A stretch of DNA of 64,000 bases from an uncultured Massilia sp. (GCA_946481275.1 CAMLMV010000007.1:129288-193287); one strand, 5' to 3'; positions 53,250 through 63,149 are shown, counted from the first letter of the stretch. Notes: generated by a model not told the origin, from the letters alone. Made by a program: numbers and translations.

Positions 53250-56200
53250 CACACCCGCTGCGGCGCCGCCGGCAACCCGTTCCACGCGGTCGCGGCCGGA
53301 ATGTGCTCGCCCTTCATGACGAGGGTCAGCGGCCCGATGCGGGCATTGTCACCGACCTTCGCGCTGTACAGCACGGCGCTGCGCGGGCCCAGGTACACCT
53401 TGCTGCCGATGTCGACGTGATCGATCTTCATCACCCGGTCTTCGAACAAATGGGTCTGCGGGCAGGACAGCGCGTTCAGTTCGCTGTGGTCGCCGATCGT
53501 CACGCAGTCGAATTCCGTGATGTCCGTCGTGTCCATGTAGACGCCGCGGCCGATGCGGCAGCCCAGCAGGCTGAAGGCGACCGGCAGCCAGGGCGTGCCG
53601 CGCAGGTAGCGCATGAAGTTGGGCACGGCGATGCCTTCGTACATGTTCGTCACGCCTTCGGACAGCCAGACGAACGGCGTCCACATCGGCTCCGCCCGCT
53701 TTTTGTAGCGGCCCAGCAGCAGCCACTTGAACGCGAGCACGAACAGGTAGTTGCCGATGCCGTAGGCGAGGCTGATGAGGGCCAGGTCCCAGATCACTTC
53801 GCCCCAGCGGCCCGCGCCCGCGATCGGCATCAGGTCCAGCACGACCGTGTAGCCGACGGCGATGACGACCGCGTGCGGCGCGACGATGCGGAAGGCTTCC
53901 ACGAGCGCGCGGCCGAGGCGGCGCGCCGGCGACGGGCGGTAGGTCAGGTGTTCCGGATAGCCGCTGACCTGTTCGCGCGCGGGCAGGTGGATCGGCGGCG
54001 AGCCGAGCCACGTGTCGCCGCCCGTCATGCGCTCGTTCGCGGGCGCATGCGTGTGCACGCCCACGAGGACGCCTTCCGGCAGCACCGTGCCGTCCGGGAT
54101 GTAGCTGCCGTTGCCGACGAAGCTGCGGTTCGAGACGACGGTCGCTTCCATCGTCATCCAGCCGCCGTCGATCTGCTCGTCGCCCAGCATGACGGCGTCG
54201 GCGATGAACGTCTCGTCGCCCAGGGTCAGCATGTCGGGGACGACGCCCAGCGCCGTCGAGATCTCGGCGTCGCGGCCGACCTTCGCGCCCAGCAGGCGGT
54301 ACCAGAACGGCGCGAACACGGTCGCGTAGATGCCGTGCAGGACGTTCAAACTCGATTCCTGGATGTGGCTCACGAGCCATTTCTTGCAGTACGCGTTGCT
54401 GTGCACGGCCGAGCGGCCCGGCATCATGCGGGGCAGGAAGCCCCAGCGGATGGCGGCCGACACGAGCATCGTCAGCGCGATCAGCACGGCGGACGCGGGC
54501 AGTGCCAGCACGAAGTAGCGCAGCAGCTGGCCCTGGATCGAGTTCTGCGCGAGGATCGGCAGGGTGCCGCGCTCGTCGAACCAGTCGATCAGCACGAAGC
54601 TGGGGAAGACGGGCATGAAGAACAGCGTGGCGACGAGCAGCATGCCGAACACGAAGAACAGGCCTTCGCCGGCGAGGCGGGCGCGGCTGACGTGTGGACG
54701 CGGCGGCAGGGTCGACGGGTCGAACGCGCCGGCGTCGCGCGCGGGCGAGCCGCACCAGACGCGGCCGTCCGGCACGCTCGCGCCATCCTGCAGCGCGGAT
54801 TGTCCCTCCAGGTGGCCGCGCCGGCCGACCCGCGTATTGCCTTCCAAAATCGCGTACGACGACACGCACGCGTCGTCGTCGAGCGCGATGCGCCCCAGGA
54901 TCAAACGGCCCCGTTCCACGCGCGCGTTCTCGAAGTTGACGGCATTGCCGATGCTGACGTTGTCGCCGATGGCGAGCAGGTCGGGGGCGCGGATCGTCAG
55001 CGAGCCGATCACGACGTCGTGCCCGATCTTCGCACCCAGCAGGCGCAGATACCAGCCGTACAGCGACGAGCCGGCCAGCAGATAGGTCGGTGCGGCCTCG
55101 ACGAGGCGGTCGGCCAGCCACCACCGGAAATACGTCGCGCCCCACAGCGGGTACACGCCGGGCTTCAGGCGGCCCGCGACGAGCCATTTGCCGCCGATGG
55201 CGAACACGAACTCCAGCAGGGTCGCGAGCAGGAATACGCCGATGGACGCGGCGATGGCGCGCGTCACGGAATCGCCCGGGTCGCCCGTGAAGAAGTGGTA
55301 CGTGAAGAACGGCGCCAGCCACTGGGCCATGCGCAATGTGATCAGCACGGGGACGGTCGCCAGCTGGGCCACGCCGCACAGCCAGCGGCGCGCTTCGGAC
55401 GGCGGTGTCCAGTCGGGCTCGACGGCGGCCGTGCCGGCGGCCTGGTCCAGGCTGGACGCGATGGCGCCGATCTGGCGGTGCGAATAAATGTCGCGCACCG
55501 TCACGTGGGCGAAGCGCGGGTCGGCGCGCAGTGCCGTGGCGAGGCGGGCGGCGAAGAACGAGTGGCCGCCCAGGTCGCTGAAGAAATCCAGCTCCCTCCG
55601 GATCGGCTGGCCCGGGAACAATTTTTCCAGTGCGGCGAACAACGCTTCCTCGCCCGGCGTCTCGGGCACGTCGGATTCGGCCGGATCGCTCGGCAGCGGG
55701 GCCGACAGCGCCATCGCCTTCAGGGCTTTCCTGTCGATCTTGCCGGACGTCAGGCGCGGCATCACGGACAACGTTTCGAAGCGGCTCGGCACCATGTACG
55801 GCGGCAGTTTCTCGGACAGCGCCCGGCGCAGGGTCGCCGGCGCCAGCTGTTCCGGCGTCGCGCCTGCAGCCGGCACGAGGTAGGCGACGAGGCGGTCGAT
55901 GCCGTCGTCCTTGCGGAGCAGCACGGCCGTCGTGCCGACGCCATCCTGTTGTGCGAGCTGGGCTTCGATCTCGCCCAGTTCCACGCGAAAACCCCGGATC
56001 TTGACCTGGTCGTCCGTGCGGCCCAGGCATACGACCTGGCCGTCCGGCTCGATGCGCGCGAGGTCGCCCGTGCGGTACAGGCGCGGATCGTCCGGGCCGG
56101 AGGTCCACGGGTTCGCGAGGAATTTCTCGGCCGTCAGGTCGGGGCGGCCGAGGTAGCCGGCCGACAGGCCCGGGCCGATGATGCACAGCTCGCCCGTGTC

Positions 56201-57274
56201 GCCGCGCGGCAGCAGTTGCAGGCCCTTGTCCGTCTCGGTGGAGATGACCAGCAGGCCATAGTTCGGCAGCGGCGTGCCGATGGTGATCAGCCGGCCCGGC
56301 TCCAGGCGCGCGAGGCTGGCCGACACGGTCGCTTCCGTGGGTCCATAGGTGTTGAACATCTGGCGGCCCGGCTTCGAAAAGCGCTCGACCACCGTTTCCG
56401 GACACATTTCTCCGCCAAGGTTGATGATGCGCAGGCTGGGCACGTCGTCCGCGAACAGCGCGAGCAGGGTCGGCACCGCGTGCAGCACGGTGACGCCGTT
56501 TTCCGCCAGCAGGCGCGGCAGCGCCTCGGGGTCGCCGGCCGTTTCCTTCGGACCGATCCACAGGGTGGCGCCGACGAGGTAGGAAATCCAGATTTCCTCG
56601 AACGACATGTCGAACGCGACCGAAAAGCCCTGGTAGACGCGGTCCGTGGCCTTCACGCCCAGCACTTCGTTCTCGCTGCGCAGGAAGTGGCAGATGCTGC
56701 GCTGGTCGATGAGGATGCCTTTCGGCTTGCCCGTCGAGCCCGACGTGTAGATGACGTAGGCGGGGGCGCCGCCGTCGACCTTGCCGCGGCGGCGCAGTTC
56801 GTACCCGTCGGGGGCCGGCGCCAGCAGCGTTTCGGCCGTGTGGACCGGTTGCGTGACGGTGCCGAGCCGGTCGCGCATGCGCTCGCTGCTCACGAGGGCG
56901 GGGGAGCCGGCGTCTTCCATGCACACGAGCAGGCGTTCGACGGGCGTGTCCTCGTCGACCGGCAGCCACGCGGCGCCGGCCTTCGCAATCGCCGCCTGCA
57001 TGACGAGCAGGTCGATGCCGCGCGGCATCCACAGGCCGACGATGTGGCCGGGCCGGATGCCCGCGTCGATCAGGCGTGACGCGGCAAGGTCGGCGAGGGC
57101 GTCGAGTTCGCGATACGTGAGGCGGCGGTCGCCGGCGACGAGGGCCGGCTGGTCCGGTGCGCGGGCCGCGCTCGCTTCGAGGAGGTCGGCCAGGATCTCG
57201 TCGCGCAACAGCTCGGGCTGGTGCGGGCCGTAGAGGACATCGGGATGCCGTGTCAGAGGAGAGATATCGTTCAT
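53249..57274 (-). CDS. Pls/PosA-type NRPS-like synthetase
   Basis: A 1341-residue multidomain membrane protein. An adenylation domain (about 1-520; SGSTGKPKG, YRTGDLARIEPDGQV, the A10 lysine in GKIDRKALK) is followed by a carrier domain with Ser572 in LGGHS. About six membrane helices and several left-handed beta-helix (hexapeptide) acyltransferase-like stretches (KIGHDVVIGSLTIRAPDLLAIG; GRDAEISTALGV) form the C-terminus. This is the layout of the NRPS terminal domain found in Pls/PosA proteins, which activate an amino acid and pass it on without condensation domains. The amino acid and product are unknown. The PPTase gene follows at once. Confidence 0.9.
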   Translation of the reverse strand: MNDISPLTRHPDVLYGPHQPELLRDEILADLLEASAARAPDQPALVAGDRRLTYRELDALADLAASRLIDAGIRPGHIVGLWMPRGIDLLVMQAAIAKAGAAWLPVDEDTPVERLLVCMEDAGSPALVSSERMRDRLGTVTQPVHTAETLLAPAPDGYELRRRGKVDGGAPAYVIYTSGSTGKPKGILIDQRSICHFLRSENEVLGVKATDRVYQGFSVAFDMSFEEIWISYLVGATLWIGPKETAGDPEALPRLLAENGVTVLHAVPTLLALFADDVPSLRIINLGGEMCPETVVERFSKPGRQMFNTYGPTEATVSASLARLEPGRLITIGTPLPNYGLLVISTETDKGLQLLPRGDTGELCIIGPGLSAGYLGRPDLTAEKFLANPWTSGPDDPRLYRTGDLARIEPDGQVVCLGRTDDQVKIRGFRVELGEIEAQLAQQDGVGTTAVLLRKDDGIDRLVAYLVPAAGATPEQLAPATLRRALSEKLPPYMVPSRFETLSVMPRLTSGKIDRKALKAMALSAPLPSDPAESDVPETPGEEALFAALEKLFPGQPIRRELDFFSDLGGHSFFAARLATALRADPRFAHVTVRDIYSHRQIGAIASSLDQAAGTAAVEPDWTPPSEARRWLCGVAQLATVPVLITLRMAQWLAPFFTYHFFTGDPGDSVTRAIAASIGVFLLATLLEFVFAIGGKWLVAGRLKPGVYPLWGATYFRWWLADRLVEAAPTYLLAGSSLYGWYLRLLGAKIGHDVVIGSLTIRAPDLLAIGDNVSIGNAVNFENARVERGRLILGRIALDDDACVSSYAILEGNTRVGRRGHLEGQSALQDGASVPDGRVWCGSPARDAGAFDPSTLPPRPHVSRARLAGEGLFFVFGMLLVATLFFMPVFPSFVLIDWFDERGTLPILAQNSIQGQLLRYFVLALPASAVLIALTMLVSAAIRWGFLPRMMPGRSAVHSNAYCKKWLVSHIQESSLNVLHGIYATVFAPFWYRLLGAKVGRDAEISTALGVVPDMLTLGDETFIADAVMLGDEQIDGGWMTMEATVVSNRSFVGNGSYIPDGTVLPEGVLVGVHTHAPANERMTGGDTWLGSPPIHLPAREQVSGYPEHLTYRPSPARRLGRALVEAFRIVAPHAVVIAVGYTVVLDLMPIAGAGRWGEVIWDLALISLAYGIGNYLFVLAFKWLLLGRYKKRAEPMWTPFVWLSEGVTNMYEGIAVPNFMRYLRGTPWLPVAFSLLGCRIGRGVYMDTTDITEFDCVTIGDHSELNALSCPQTHLFEDRVMKIDHVDIGSKVYLGPRSAVLYSAKVGDNARIGPLTLVMKGEHIPAATAWNGLPAAPQRV

Positions 57275-57435
57275 CTACGGCTACTTTGGGGTTTGTTGAA
57301 AATCATCAAGGCAAAAAACGCAAACCTGGCGGCCACATCCGCGCAGGGTACTCCATTTTAACGGCCGGGCGGCCGGTCCACATTTCATAAAAATTCCCTA
57401 CAACAATATTTCCTCATCAAAGCCAGGAGCCACGC

Positions 57436-57833
57436 TTGCGTACCAACCTGCCCGTCACGGGCATCGAATACCCGTTACAGGACGGCCAGTCCATCGTCTC
57501 GAAGACGGACACCAAAGGCCGCATGCCGCCGGAAGCGTTTGCCGACCTGTGGCAAACGCTGCAGGCGGGCGAACCGTGGACAGGACTCGTGAAAAATCGT
57601 CGAAAAAAAGGCGATTTCTACTGGGTCCAGGAAGAGGGGACGACGGTCGGCTACATGTCCGTGCGCAGAACGAGAGTATCGCGGAAGTGAATGCGGCGAT
57701 GGCCGAACTCGACGGCATTACGCGCGAGAACGCGGGCCTCGTCGAGGAATCGGCCGCGGCGTCCGCGAGCGTGGCGGAGCCGGTGGGGCATCTGGGGCAG
57801 GTGTTGTCGGTTTTTAAACTCGGACGTGAATAA
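57436..57833 (+). pseudogene. Internally deleted Aer-like chemotaxis receptor
   Basis: The first frame begins MRTNLPVTGIEYPLQDGQSI and continues with MPPEAFADLWQTLQAGEPWTGLVKNRR and DFYWVQ, the start of a PAS-type aerotaxis receptor. In a second frame come AEVNAAMAELDGITRENAGL and VEESAAASASV, the conserved end of a methyl-accepting protein. The PAS core, membrane segments and most signalling coils are missing. At least two deletions and a frameshift are needed. Confidence 0.7.
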
Positions 57834-57853
57834 CACATCGGCTTCGGCGATTT

Positions 57854-57867
57854 TTGATGCAAGTCAA
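57854..57867. promoter_or_regulatory. FNR/ANR box upstream of hemN
   Basis: TTGAT-GCAA-GTCAA matches the FNR consensus TTGAT-N4-ATCAA with one mismatch, 69-82 bp before the hemN ATG. It fits induction at low oxygen. Confidence 0.75.
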
Positions 57868-57935
57868 GGATTTTGCGGAACCGCCTCAATACACTCATCT
57901 TGTATGTCCACGCCGCCGGCCCAGGAGTTTCCCAG

Positions 57936-59345
57936 ATGTTCGATGCAGTTTCCGCATTCCAGCCCGTCGTCGAGTTCGACGCGGACCTGATCGCCCGGCT
58001 GAGCCGCAGCGGCCCCCGCTACACGTCGTACCCGACGGCGGACCGCTTCACGGAATCGTTCGGCTATCGCGATTTTCTCCACGCCGTGGCGGACCTGCGC
58101 ACGCGCGGCGGCGGCAAGCCGCTGTCGCTGTACCTGCACATCCCGTTCTGCGACACGGTCTGCTATTACTGCGCCTGCAACAAGATCGTCACGAAGAACC
58201 GCGAGAAGGCGACCACCTACCTCGCTTACCTGAAACGCGAAGTCGAGATGCAGGGGCGGCTGTTCGCCGGCATGAACGAGGTCGAGCAGCTGCACTTCGG
58301 CGGCGGCACGCCGACCTACCTGTCGGACGCGCAGATGGAAGACCTGATGGCGCACCTGCGCCGCTGCTTCCGCTTCGCGCCGGATGCCGTCGGCGAGTAT
58401 TCCATCGAGATCGACCCGCGCACCGTGTCGGCCGAGCGCGTGCACGGCTTGCGGCGCCAGGGCTTCAACCGCATCAGCCTGGGCGTGCAGGACTTCGACC
58501 CGGACGTGCAGCGCGCCGTCAACCGCATCCAGCCCGAAGCCGAAACGCGCGCGATCATCGCGGCCGCGCGCGCCGCGGATTTCCGTTCCATCAGCATCGA
58601 CCTGATCTACGGCCTGCCGAAGCAGACGCCGGACACGATGCGCGCCACGATCGACAAGGTGGTCGATGCCTCGCCCGACCGCATCGCGTTGTACCACTAC
58701 GCCCACCTGCCGCACCTGTTCAAGCCGCAGCGCCGCATCGTTGAAGCGGACATGCCCGGCAGCGACACGAAGCTGCGCATGCTCCAGCTGTGCATCGAGC
58801 GCCTGACGGCCGCGGGCTATGTCTACATCGGCATGGACCATTTCGCGCGGCCCGACGACGACCTCGCCGTCGCGCAGGAGCAGGGCCGTCTGCACCGCAA
58901 CTTCCAGGGCTATTCGACGCATGCCGATACGGACCTCGTCGCCTGCGGCGTGTCGGCCATCGGTGCGGTGGGCGCCACGTACAGCCAGAACGTCAAGACG
59001 CTGGACGCCTATTACGATGCGCTCGACCGCAACGAGCTGCCGGTGGCGCGCGGCGCGCGGCTGTCGATGGACGATGCGCTGCGACGGACGATCATCCAGA
59101 AGCTGATGTGCCAGTTCGAGCTGTCCATCAGCGCCATCGAGCTCGCGTTCCCGATCGCGTTCCACGCCTGTTTCGCCCGCGAGATGGCGCAGCTGGCGGA
59201 ACTGGAGCGGGACGGTCTCGTCGAACTCGCGCCGGACTGGATCAGCGTCACCCTGAAGGGCCGCCTCCTGATCCGCAACGTGTGCATGGTGTTCGACCGC
59301 TACCTCGCCGCGCGCGGGCCGGCCAGCCATTCGAAGACGGTGTGA
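57936..59345 (+). CDS. hemN: Oxygen-independent coproporphyrinogen III oxidase
   Basis: A 469-residue radical-SAM enzyme for haem synthesis without oxygen. The 4Fe-4S motif is C-x3-C-x2-C in PFCDTVCYYCACN, and the SAM-binding GGGTPTYL follows. The N-terminal RSGPRYTSYPTA is typical of HemN. CAGGAG lies about nine bases before ATG 57936; the longer frame from 57873 is not supported. An FNR box precedes it, and the oxidase-assembly genes follow at 4 bp, so haem supply is tied to cbb3 oxidase formation. Confidence 0.95.
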   Translation: MFDAVSAFQPVVEFDADLIARLSRSGPRYTSYPTADRFTESFGYRDFLHAVADLRTRGGGKPLSLYLHIPFCDTVCYYCACNKIVTKNREKATTYLAYLKREVEMQGRLFAGMNEVEQLHFGGGTPTYLSDAQMEDLMAHLRRCFRFAPDAVGEYSIEIDPRTVSAERVHGLRRQGFNRISLGVQDFDPDVQRAVNRIQPEAETRAIIAAARAADFRSISIDLIYGLPKQTPDTMRATIDKVVDASPDRIALYHYAHLPHLFKPQRRIVEADMPGSDTKLRMLQLCIERLTAAGYVYIGMDHFARPDDDLAVAQEQGRLHRNFQGYSTHADTDLVACGVSAIGAVGATYSQNVKTLDAYYDALDRNELPVARGARLSMDDALRRTIIQKLMCQFELSISAIELAFPIAFHACFAREMAQLAELERDGLVELAPDWISVTLKGRLLIRNVCMVFDRYLAARGPASHSKTV

Positions 59346-59349
59346 TCGC

Positions 59350-60087
59350 ATGAACGTCGCCTTGATTCCGGTGTTCGTCGTCGGCCTGCTGGGCAGCGTG
59401 CACTGCGCCGGCATGTGCGGCGGAATCGTGGGTGCGCTGTCTGTCGTGCCCGTACGCGTCGCGGCCAGGTGGACGCCCGTCGCCAACGTCCTTGCCTATA
59501 ACGCGGGGCGCATCGGTAGCTACATGGCCGCGGGCGCGCTTGCCGGCGCGACGTTCGAGCACCTTGCGCAGGGAGCGCAGGTGCTGGCCGGTCTGCCGGC
59601 GCTGCAGGCGGGCGCGTACTGGCTCGCGAACCTGATGCTGGCCGCGCTCGGGCTCTACCTGATGGATGCGTGGCGCGGCCTCGCACGGCTGGAGCAGGGC
59701 GGCCGCTTCGTGTGGCGCGGCGTGCAGCCGCTCTTGAGAAAAGTCGGCCCGCTGGACCGGCCCGCGCGCATGTTCGTCGCGGGCGGCCTGTGGGGCTGGC
59801 TGCCCTGCGGGATGGTGTACAGCGTCCTCGTGACCGCGATGCTGAGCGGCTCCGCCATCCATGGCGCGCTCGTGATGCTGGCCTTCGGCCTCGGCACCCT
59901 GCCGATGCTGCTGGGCCTGGGCCTGATGGGCGCACGCCTGCGCGGCCGGCTCGCGGGCCCACGTGTGCGGCGCGCCTGCGGCGTCGTCGTGCTGGGCTTC
60001 GGCCTGCTGGGCCTCGTACGCGCGGCCGGCGGCCTGCCGCATGGCTGGGTGCAGGAGATCTGCGTCGCACCGGGAGCCGGCGCATGA
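59350..60087 (+). CDS. SafE/TauE-like membrane protein of the cbb3 assembly cluster
   Basis: A 245-residue membrane protein with six or more helices and the motif SVHCAGMCGGIVGAL, followed by a second copper/thiol-like PCGMVYSVL. This group commonly sits with ccoI/ccoS and is thought to help metal or redox handling during cbb3 assembly. It is 4 bp after hemN and overlaps ccoI by ATGA, so it belongs to the same transcript. Confidence 0.87.
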   Translation: MNVALIPVFVVGLLGSVHCAGMCGGIVGALSVVPVRVAARWTPVANVLAYNAGRIGSYMAAGALAGATFEHLAQGAQVLAGLPALQAGAYWLANLMLAALGLYLMDAWRGLARLEQGGRFVWRGVQPLLRKVGPLDRPARMFVAGGLWGWLPCGMVYSVLVTAMLSGSAIHGALVMLAFGLGTLPMLLGLGLMGARLRGRLAGPRVRRACGVVVLGFGLLGLVRAAGGLPHGWVQEICVAPGAGA

Positions 60088-62480
60088 CCGCGGCCCTCCT
60101 GGATACTGCCGCGTGCTGGCACTGCGGCCAGCCGGCACCAGCCGCGAGCCCGTGGTCGGCCGTCGTCGACGGCGCGAGCCGCGCCATGTGCTGCCCCGGT
60201 TGCGCCGCCGCCGCGCAGGCCATCGCGGACGCGGGCCTCGCCGACTATTACGACAACCGCACCGAATTCGCCGCGCGCATCGACGATGAGGCCGACCTCG
60301 CCGCGCTGCGCGCGTACGACGACGCGGTCGACGCCGGCGATGCCGTCTTTACCATCGAAGGCATCCGCTGCGCCGCCTGCGTGTGGCTGGTCGAGCGCCG
60401 GGTGAATGGGCTGCCGGGCGTGACGGATGCGCTGCTGAACGTGGCGACGGAACGCCTGCGCGTGCGCCGCGACCCGGCCGTGGCGAAGGCCAGCGACATC
60501 ATCGCGGCCCTGCGCGCCATCGGCTACACGGCGTATCCGCTCGATGCGGAGCGCCAGGCGGCCCACCTCGAACGGGAGCGCAAGACGCTGTTCCGCCGGC
60601 TGTTCGTGGCGGGCCTGTCGATGATGCAGGTGATGATGTACGCGGTCCCCGTCTATCTCGCGACGGACGGCACGATGGACGCCGACATGCGCGCGCTGAT
60701 GCACTGGGCCGCGCTGTTGCTGACCGTGCCCGCCGTCGCGTACGCGGCGTGGCCGTTCCTCCGCGGTGCGTGGATGGATCTGCGGCGCGGCGTGGCGGGC
60801 ATGGACGTGCCGGTGGCGCTGGGCATCCTCGCCGCATCCGCCGCCAGCGTCGTCGCGGTCGGGCGCGGCCACGGCGATGTGTACTTCGATTCGATCACGA
60901 TGTTCGTGTTCCTGCTGCTGGGCAGCCGCTACCTGGAGCTGGACGCGCGCCGGCGCGCCGCGTGCGCGCTCGAAGGCCTGCAGCGCGCGGCGCCCGCGAC
61001 GGCGCAGCGCTTCGTCGGCTTTCCGGGAGCGCGCGAGACGGACACCGTCCCCGCCGGCGCGCTCGTGCCGGGCGACGTCGTGCTCGTGGCGCCGGGCCAG
61101 GCCGTGCCGGCCGACGGCGTCATCGTCGAAGGCGACACGGAAGTCGATCTCGCGCTGCTGACGGGAGAAAGCCGCACGCGCGCGCTGGGGCCGGGTGCGC
61201 AACTGCCAGGCGGCGCCGTCAACGTCGCACAGGCGATCGTCGTGCGCGTGACGAGCAGTGCGCGCGACAGCACCTTGGCGCTGCTGGTGCGCCTCGTCGA
61301 ACGCGCCGGGCAGGACAAGCCGGCGCTGGCACTGTGGGCGGACCGCGTCGGGGCATGGTTCGTGCTTGCGCTGCTGGTGCTGACCGTCGTCGTGTGCGCG
61401 GGCTGGTATGTCGTCGAGCCGGCGCGCGCGTGGCCGGCGGCGATCGCGGTGCTCGTCGTGTCGTGCCCGTGCGCGCTGTCGCTGGCGACGCCGACGGCGC
61501 TCGCCGCCGCCACCGACCGCCTGCTGCGCCGGGGTGCGCTGGCCGTCAAGCCGCACGTGCTGGAAACGTTGGGGCGCGCGACGCATGTCGTGTTCGACAA
61601 GACGGGTACGCTGACCTACGGCCATCCCGTGGTGCGCCAGACCGTGACGTTCGGCGGCGCGGGCCGGCGCATGGCGCTGCAGCTGGCCGCCGCGCTGGAA
61701 GCGGGCAGCGCGCATCCGCTGGCGCAGGCGATCCGCGATGCCGCCGGGCCGGCCGCGCTGGTGGCCGGCATGGTCAACCAGGTCGTCGGCAAAGGTGTCG
61801 AGGGCGAGATCGGCGGCCGCCGTTACCGTCTCGGCAACGCCGCGTTCGTGGCCGGCATCGCATGCGGCGAGGCGCCTGGCGGCCAGCCGGGTGGCGTCAC
61901 GGCGGTGTGGCTGGGCACCACGTCCGGCTGGGTCGCGCGCTTCGACCTCGTCGACGAAGTGCGGCCGGAAGCGCGCGACGTCGTGGCCGGATTGCGCGCG
62001 GCCGGCAAGACGGTCGTGCTGCTGTCCGGCGACGACGACGAGGCCGCGCAGGACGTCGCCATGCAGCTCGGCATATCGCACGCGTTGGGCCACCAGTTGC
62101 CCGAAGATAAACTGACCGTCGTGCGCGGCCTGCAGCGCGAAGGCGCCGTCGTGGCGATGGTCGGCGACGGCATCAACGACGCGGCCGTGCTCTCGGGCGC
62201 CGACGTGAGTTTCGCGATGGGGCAGGGCGCGCAGTTGGCGCAACTGCATGCCGACTGCGTCCTGCTGGGTGACGGTTTGCGCCCGCTGGCGGCCGCGCTG
62301 GACACGGCGGCGGCCACCCTGCGCGTGATCCGCCAGAACCTGGGCTGGGCCATGCTGTACAACGTGGCGGCGATCCCGGCGGCCGCGAGCGGCCTGCTGA
62401 ATCCGTGGCTGTCGGGCGTGGGCATGGCCGCGAGTTCGGCGCTCGTGGTGCTCAACGCGGCGCGCCTGAGGAGGGAATAG
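60084..62480 (+). CDS. ccoI: Copper P1B-type ATPase for cbb3 oxidase
   Basis: A 798-residue pump. The N-terminal Cys-rich region (CWHCGQP, CCPGCAA) and a heavy-metal domain with GIRCAACVW precede the TM helices; the metal motif is SCPCALS. The phosphorylation site is FDKTGTLTYGHP, the actuator LLTGES, and GDGINDAAVL ends the catalytic core. The extra N-terminal cysteine domain and position before ccoS identify it as CcoI/FixI, which exports or delivers copper for the CuB centre. It overlaps the gene before it by ATGA. Confidence 0.94.
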   Translation: MTAALLDTAACWHCGQPAPAASPWSAVVDGASRAMCCPGCAAAAQAIADAGLADYYDNRTEFAARIDDEADLAALRAYDDAVDAGDAVFTIEGIRCAACVWLVERRVNGLPGVTDALLNVATERLRVRRDPAVAKASDIIAALRAIGYTAYPLDAERQAAHLERERKTLFRRLFVAGLSMMQVMMYAVPVYLATDGTMDADMRALMHWAALLLTVPAVAYAAWPFLRGAWMDLRRGVAGMDVPVALGILAASAASVVAVGRGHGDVYFDSITMFVFLLLGSRYLELDARRRAACALEGLQRAAPATAQRFVGFPGARETDTVPAGALVPGDVVLVAPGQAVPADGVIVEGDTEVDLALLTGESRTRALGPGAQLPGGAVNVAQAIVVRVTSSARDSTLALLVRLVERAGQDKPALALWADRVGAWFVLALLVLTVVVCAGWYVVEPARAWPAAIAVLVVSCPCALSLATPTALAAATDRLLRRGALAVKPHVLETLGRATHVVFDKTGTLTYGHPVVRQTVTFGGAGRRMALQLAAALEAGSAHPLAQAIRDAAGPAALVAGMVNQVVGKGVEGEIGGRRYRLGNAAFVAGIACGEAPGGQPGGVTAVWLGTTSGWVARFDLVDEVRPEARDVVAGLRAAGKTVVLLSGDDDEAAQDVAMQLGISHALGHQLPEDKLTVVRGLQREGAVVAMVGDGINDAAVLSGADVSFAMGQGAQLAQLHADCVLLGDGLRPLAAALDTAAATLRVIRQNLGWAMLYNVAAIPAAASGLLNPWLSGVGMAASSALVVLNAARLRRE

Positions 62481-62482
62481 AC

Positions 62483-62623
62483 ATGGAAGCCCTGTATCTG
62501 CTGGTGCCGCTCAGCGTGATGCTCGTCGCGTTCGCGGTGTGGATCTTCTTCGGCGCGGCGGACAGCGGGCAGTTCGACGATCTCGAAGGGCCCGCGCTCC
62601 GCATTCTCAGCGACGACGATTGA
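62483..62623 (+). CDS. ccoS: cbb3-type cytochrome oxidase assembly protein CcoS
   Basis: A 46-residue single-pass membrane protein (MEALYLLVPLSVMLVAFAVW), with the family tail GQFDDLEGPALRILSDDD. GAGGAGGG precedes the ATG, two bases after the ccoI stop. Its TGA directly abuts the stop of the convergent DksA-like gene. Confidence 0.93.
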   Translation: MEALYLLVPLSVMLVAFAVWIFFGAADSGQFDDLEGPALRILSDDD

Positions 62624-63022
62624 TCACATGCTCGGGCCGCGGCCCGTGCGCTGTTCTTTTTCGATACGTTCCTGGCACGCGATGCACGTCCGCACCGTCG
62701 GCGTCGCCAGCAGCCGCGCTTCCGGAATGTCGCGCCCGCACGATTCGCAGATCCCGATCGCGCCCGATTCCAGGCGCCCGATCGCGGCGTCGATCTCGTG
62801 CAGCAGGTTCGCTTCGTGCTCGGCCAGGTGTTCCTCGTTATGGCTGAGCATTTCGCCGGCCGGCGCGTCGTCGTTCTGGCCCATGTGGGCGTTCGGCGCA
62901 ATCGCCGGGCGGTCGTCCGTATCGCCATCCGTGCGCGCACGCACGCTGGCCAGCGCATCCTCGCGGGCCTTGTGCAGGCGCTGGCCGAGTTCCTCGTGGA
63001 GTTCAGGTGAAATTGGCGGCAT
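62624..63022 (-). CDS. DksA/TraR-family C4 zinc-finger protein
   Basis: A 132-residue protein. A coiled-coil region (about residues 45-85) leads to the C4 finger CESCGRDIPEARLL...CIACQ near the C-terminus. Family members act in the RNA polymerase secondary channel, often with ppGpp; the coiled-coil tip does not show the DksA DxxDxA pattern clearly, so it may be an alternative member. GAGGA lies eight bases before ATG 63022. It is convergent with ccoS (adjacent stops, TGATCA) and divergent from ccoN. Confidence 0.85.
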   Translation of the reverse strand: MPPISPELHEELGQRLHKAREDALASVRARTDGDTDDRPAIAPNAHMGQNDDAPAGEMLSHNEEHLAEHEANLLHEIDAAIGRLESGAIGICESCGRDIPEARLLATPTVRTCIACQERIEKEQRTGRGPSM

Positions 63023-63149
63023 GGTCGTCGTCCTCTTCGTTGTGAGCGTCATGTTTGACGCAGCTCATATCGTCCTTTTGTAACGCCAGTCTGCTTTCAG
63101 CAACATCGAGGAAGAAGCCGGCTCCTTCCTTTGACCCAATCCGGACTTT

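Noticed and set aside
53000..57079. A 1359-codon plus-strand open frame
   Set aside because: Antisense shadow of the NRPS-like synthetase; composition typical of shadow frames and no motif.
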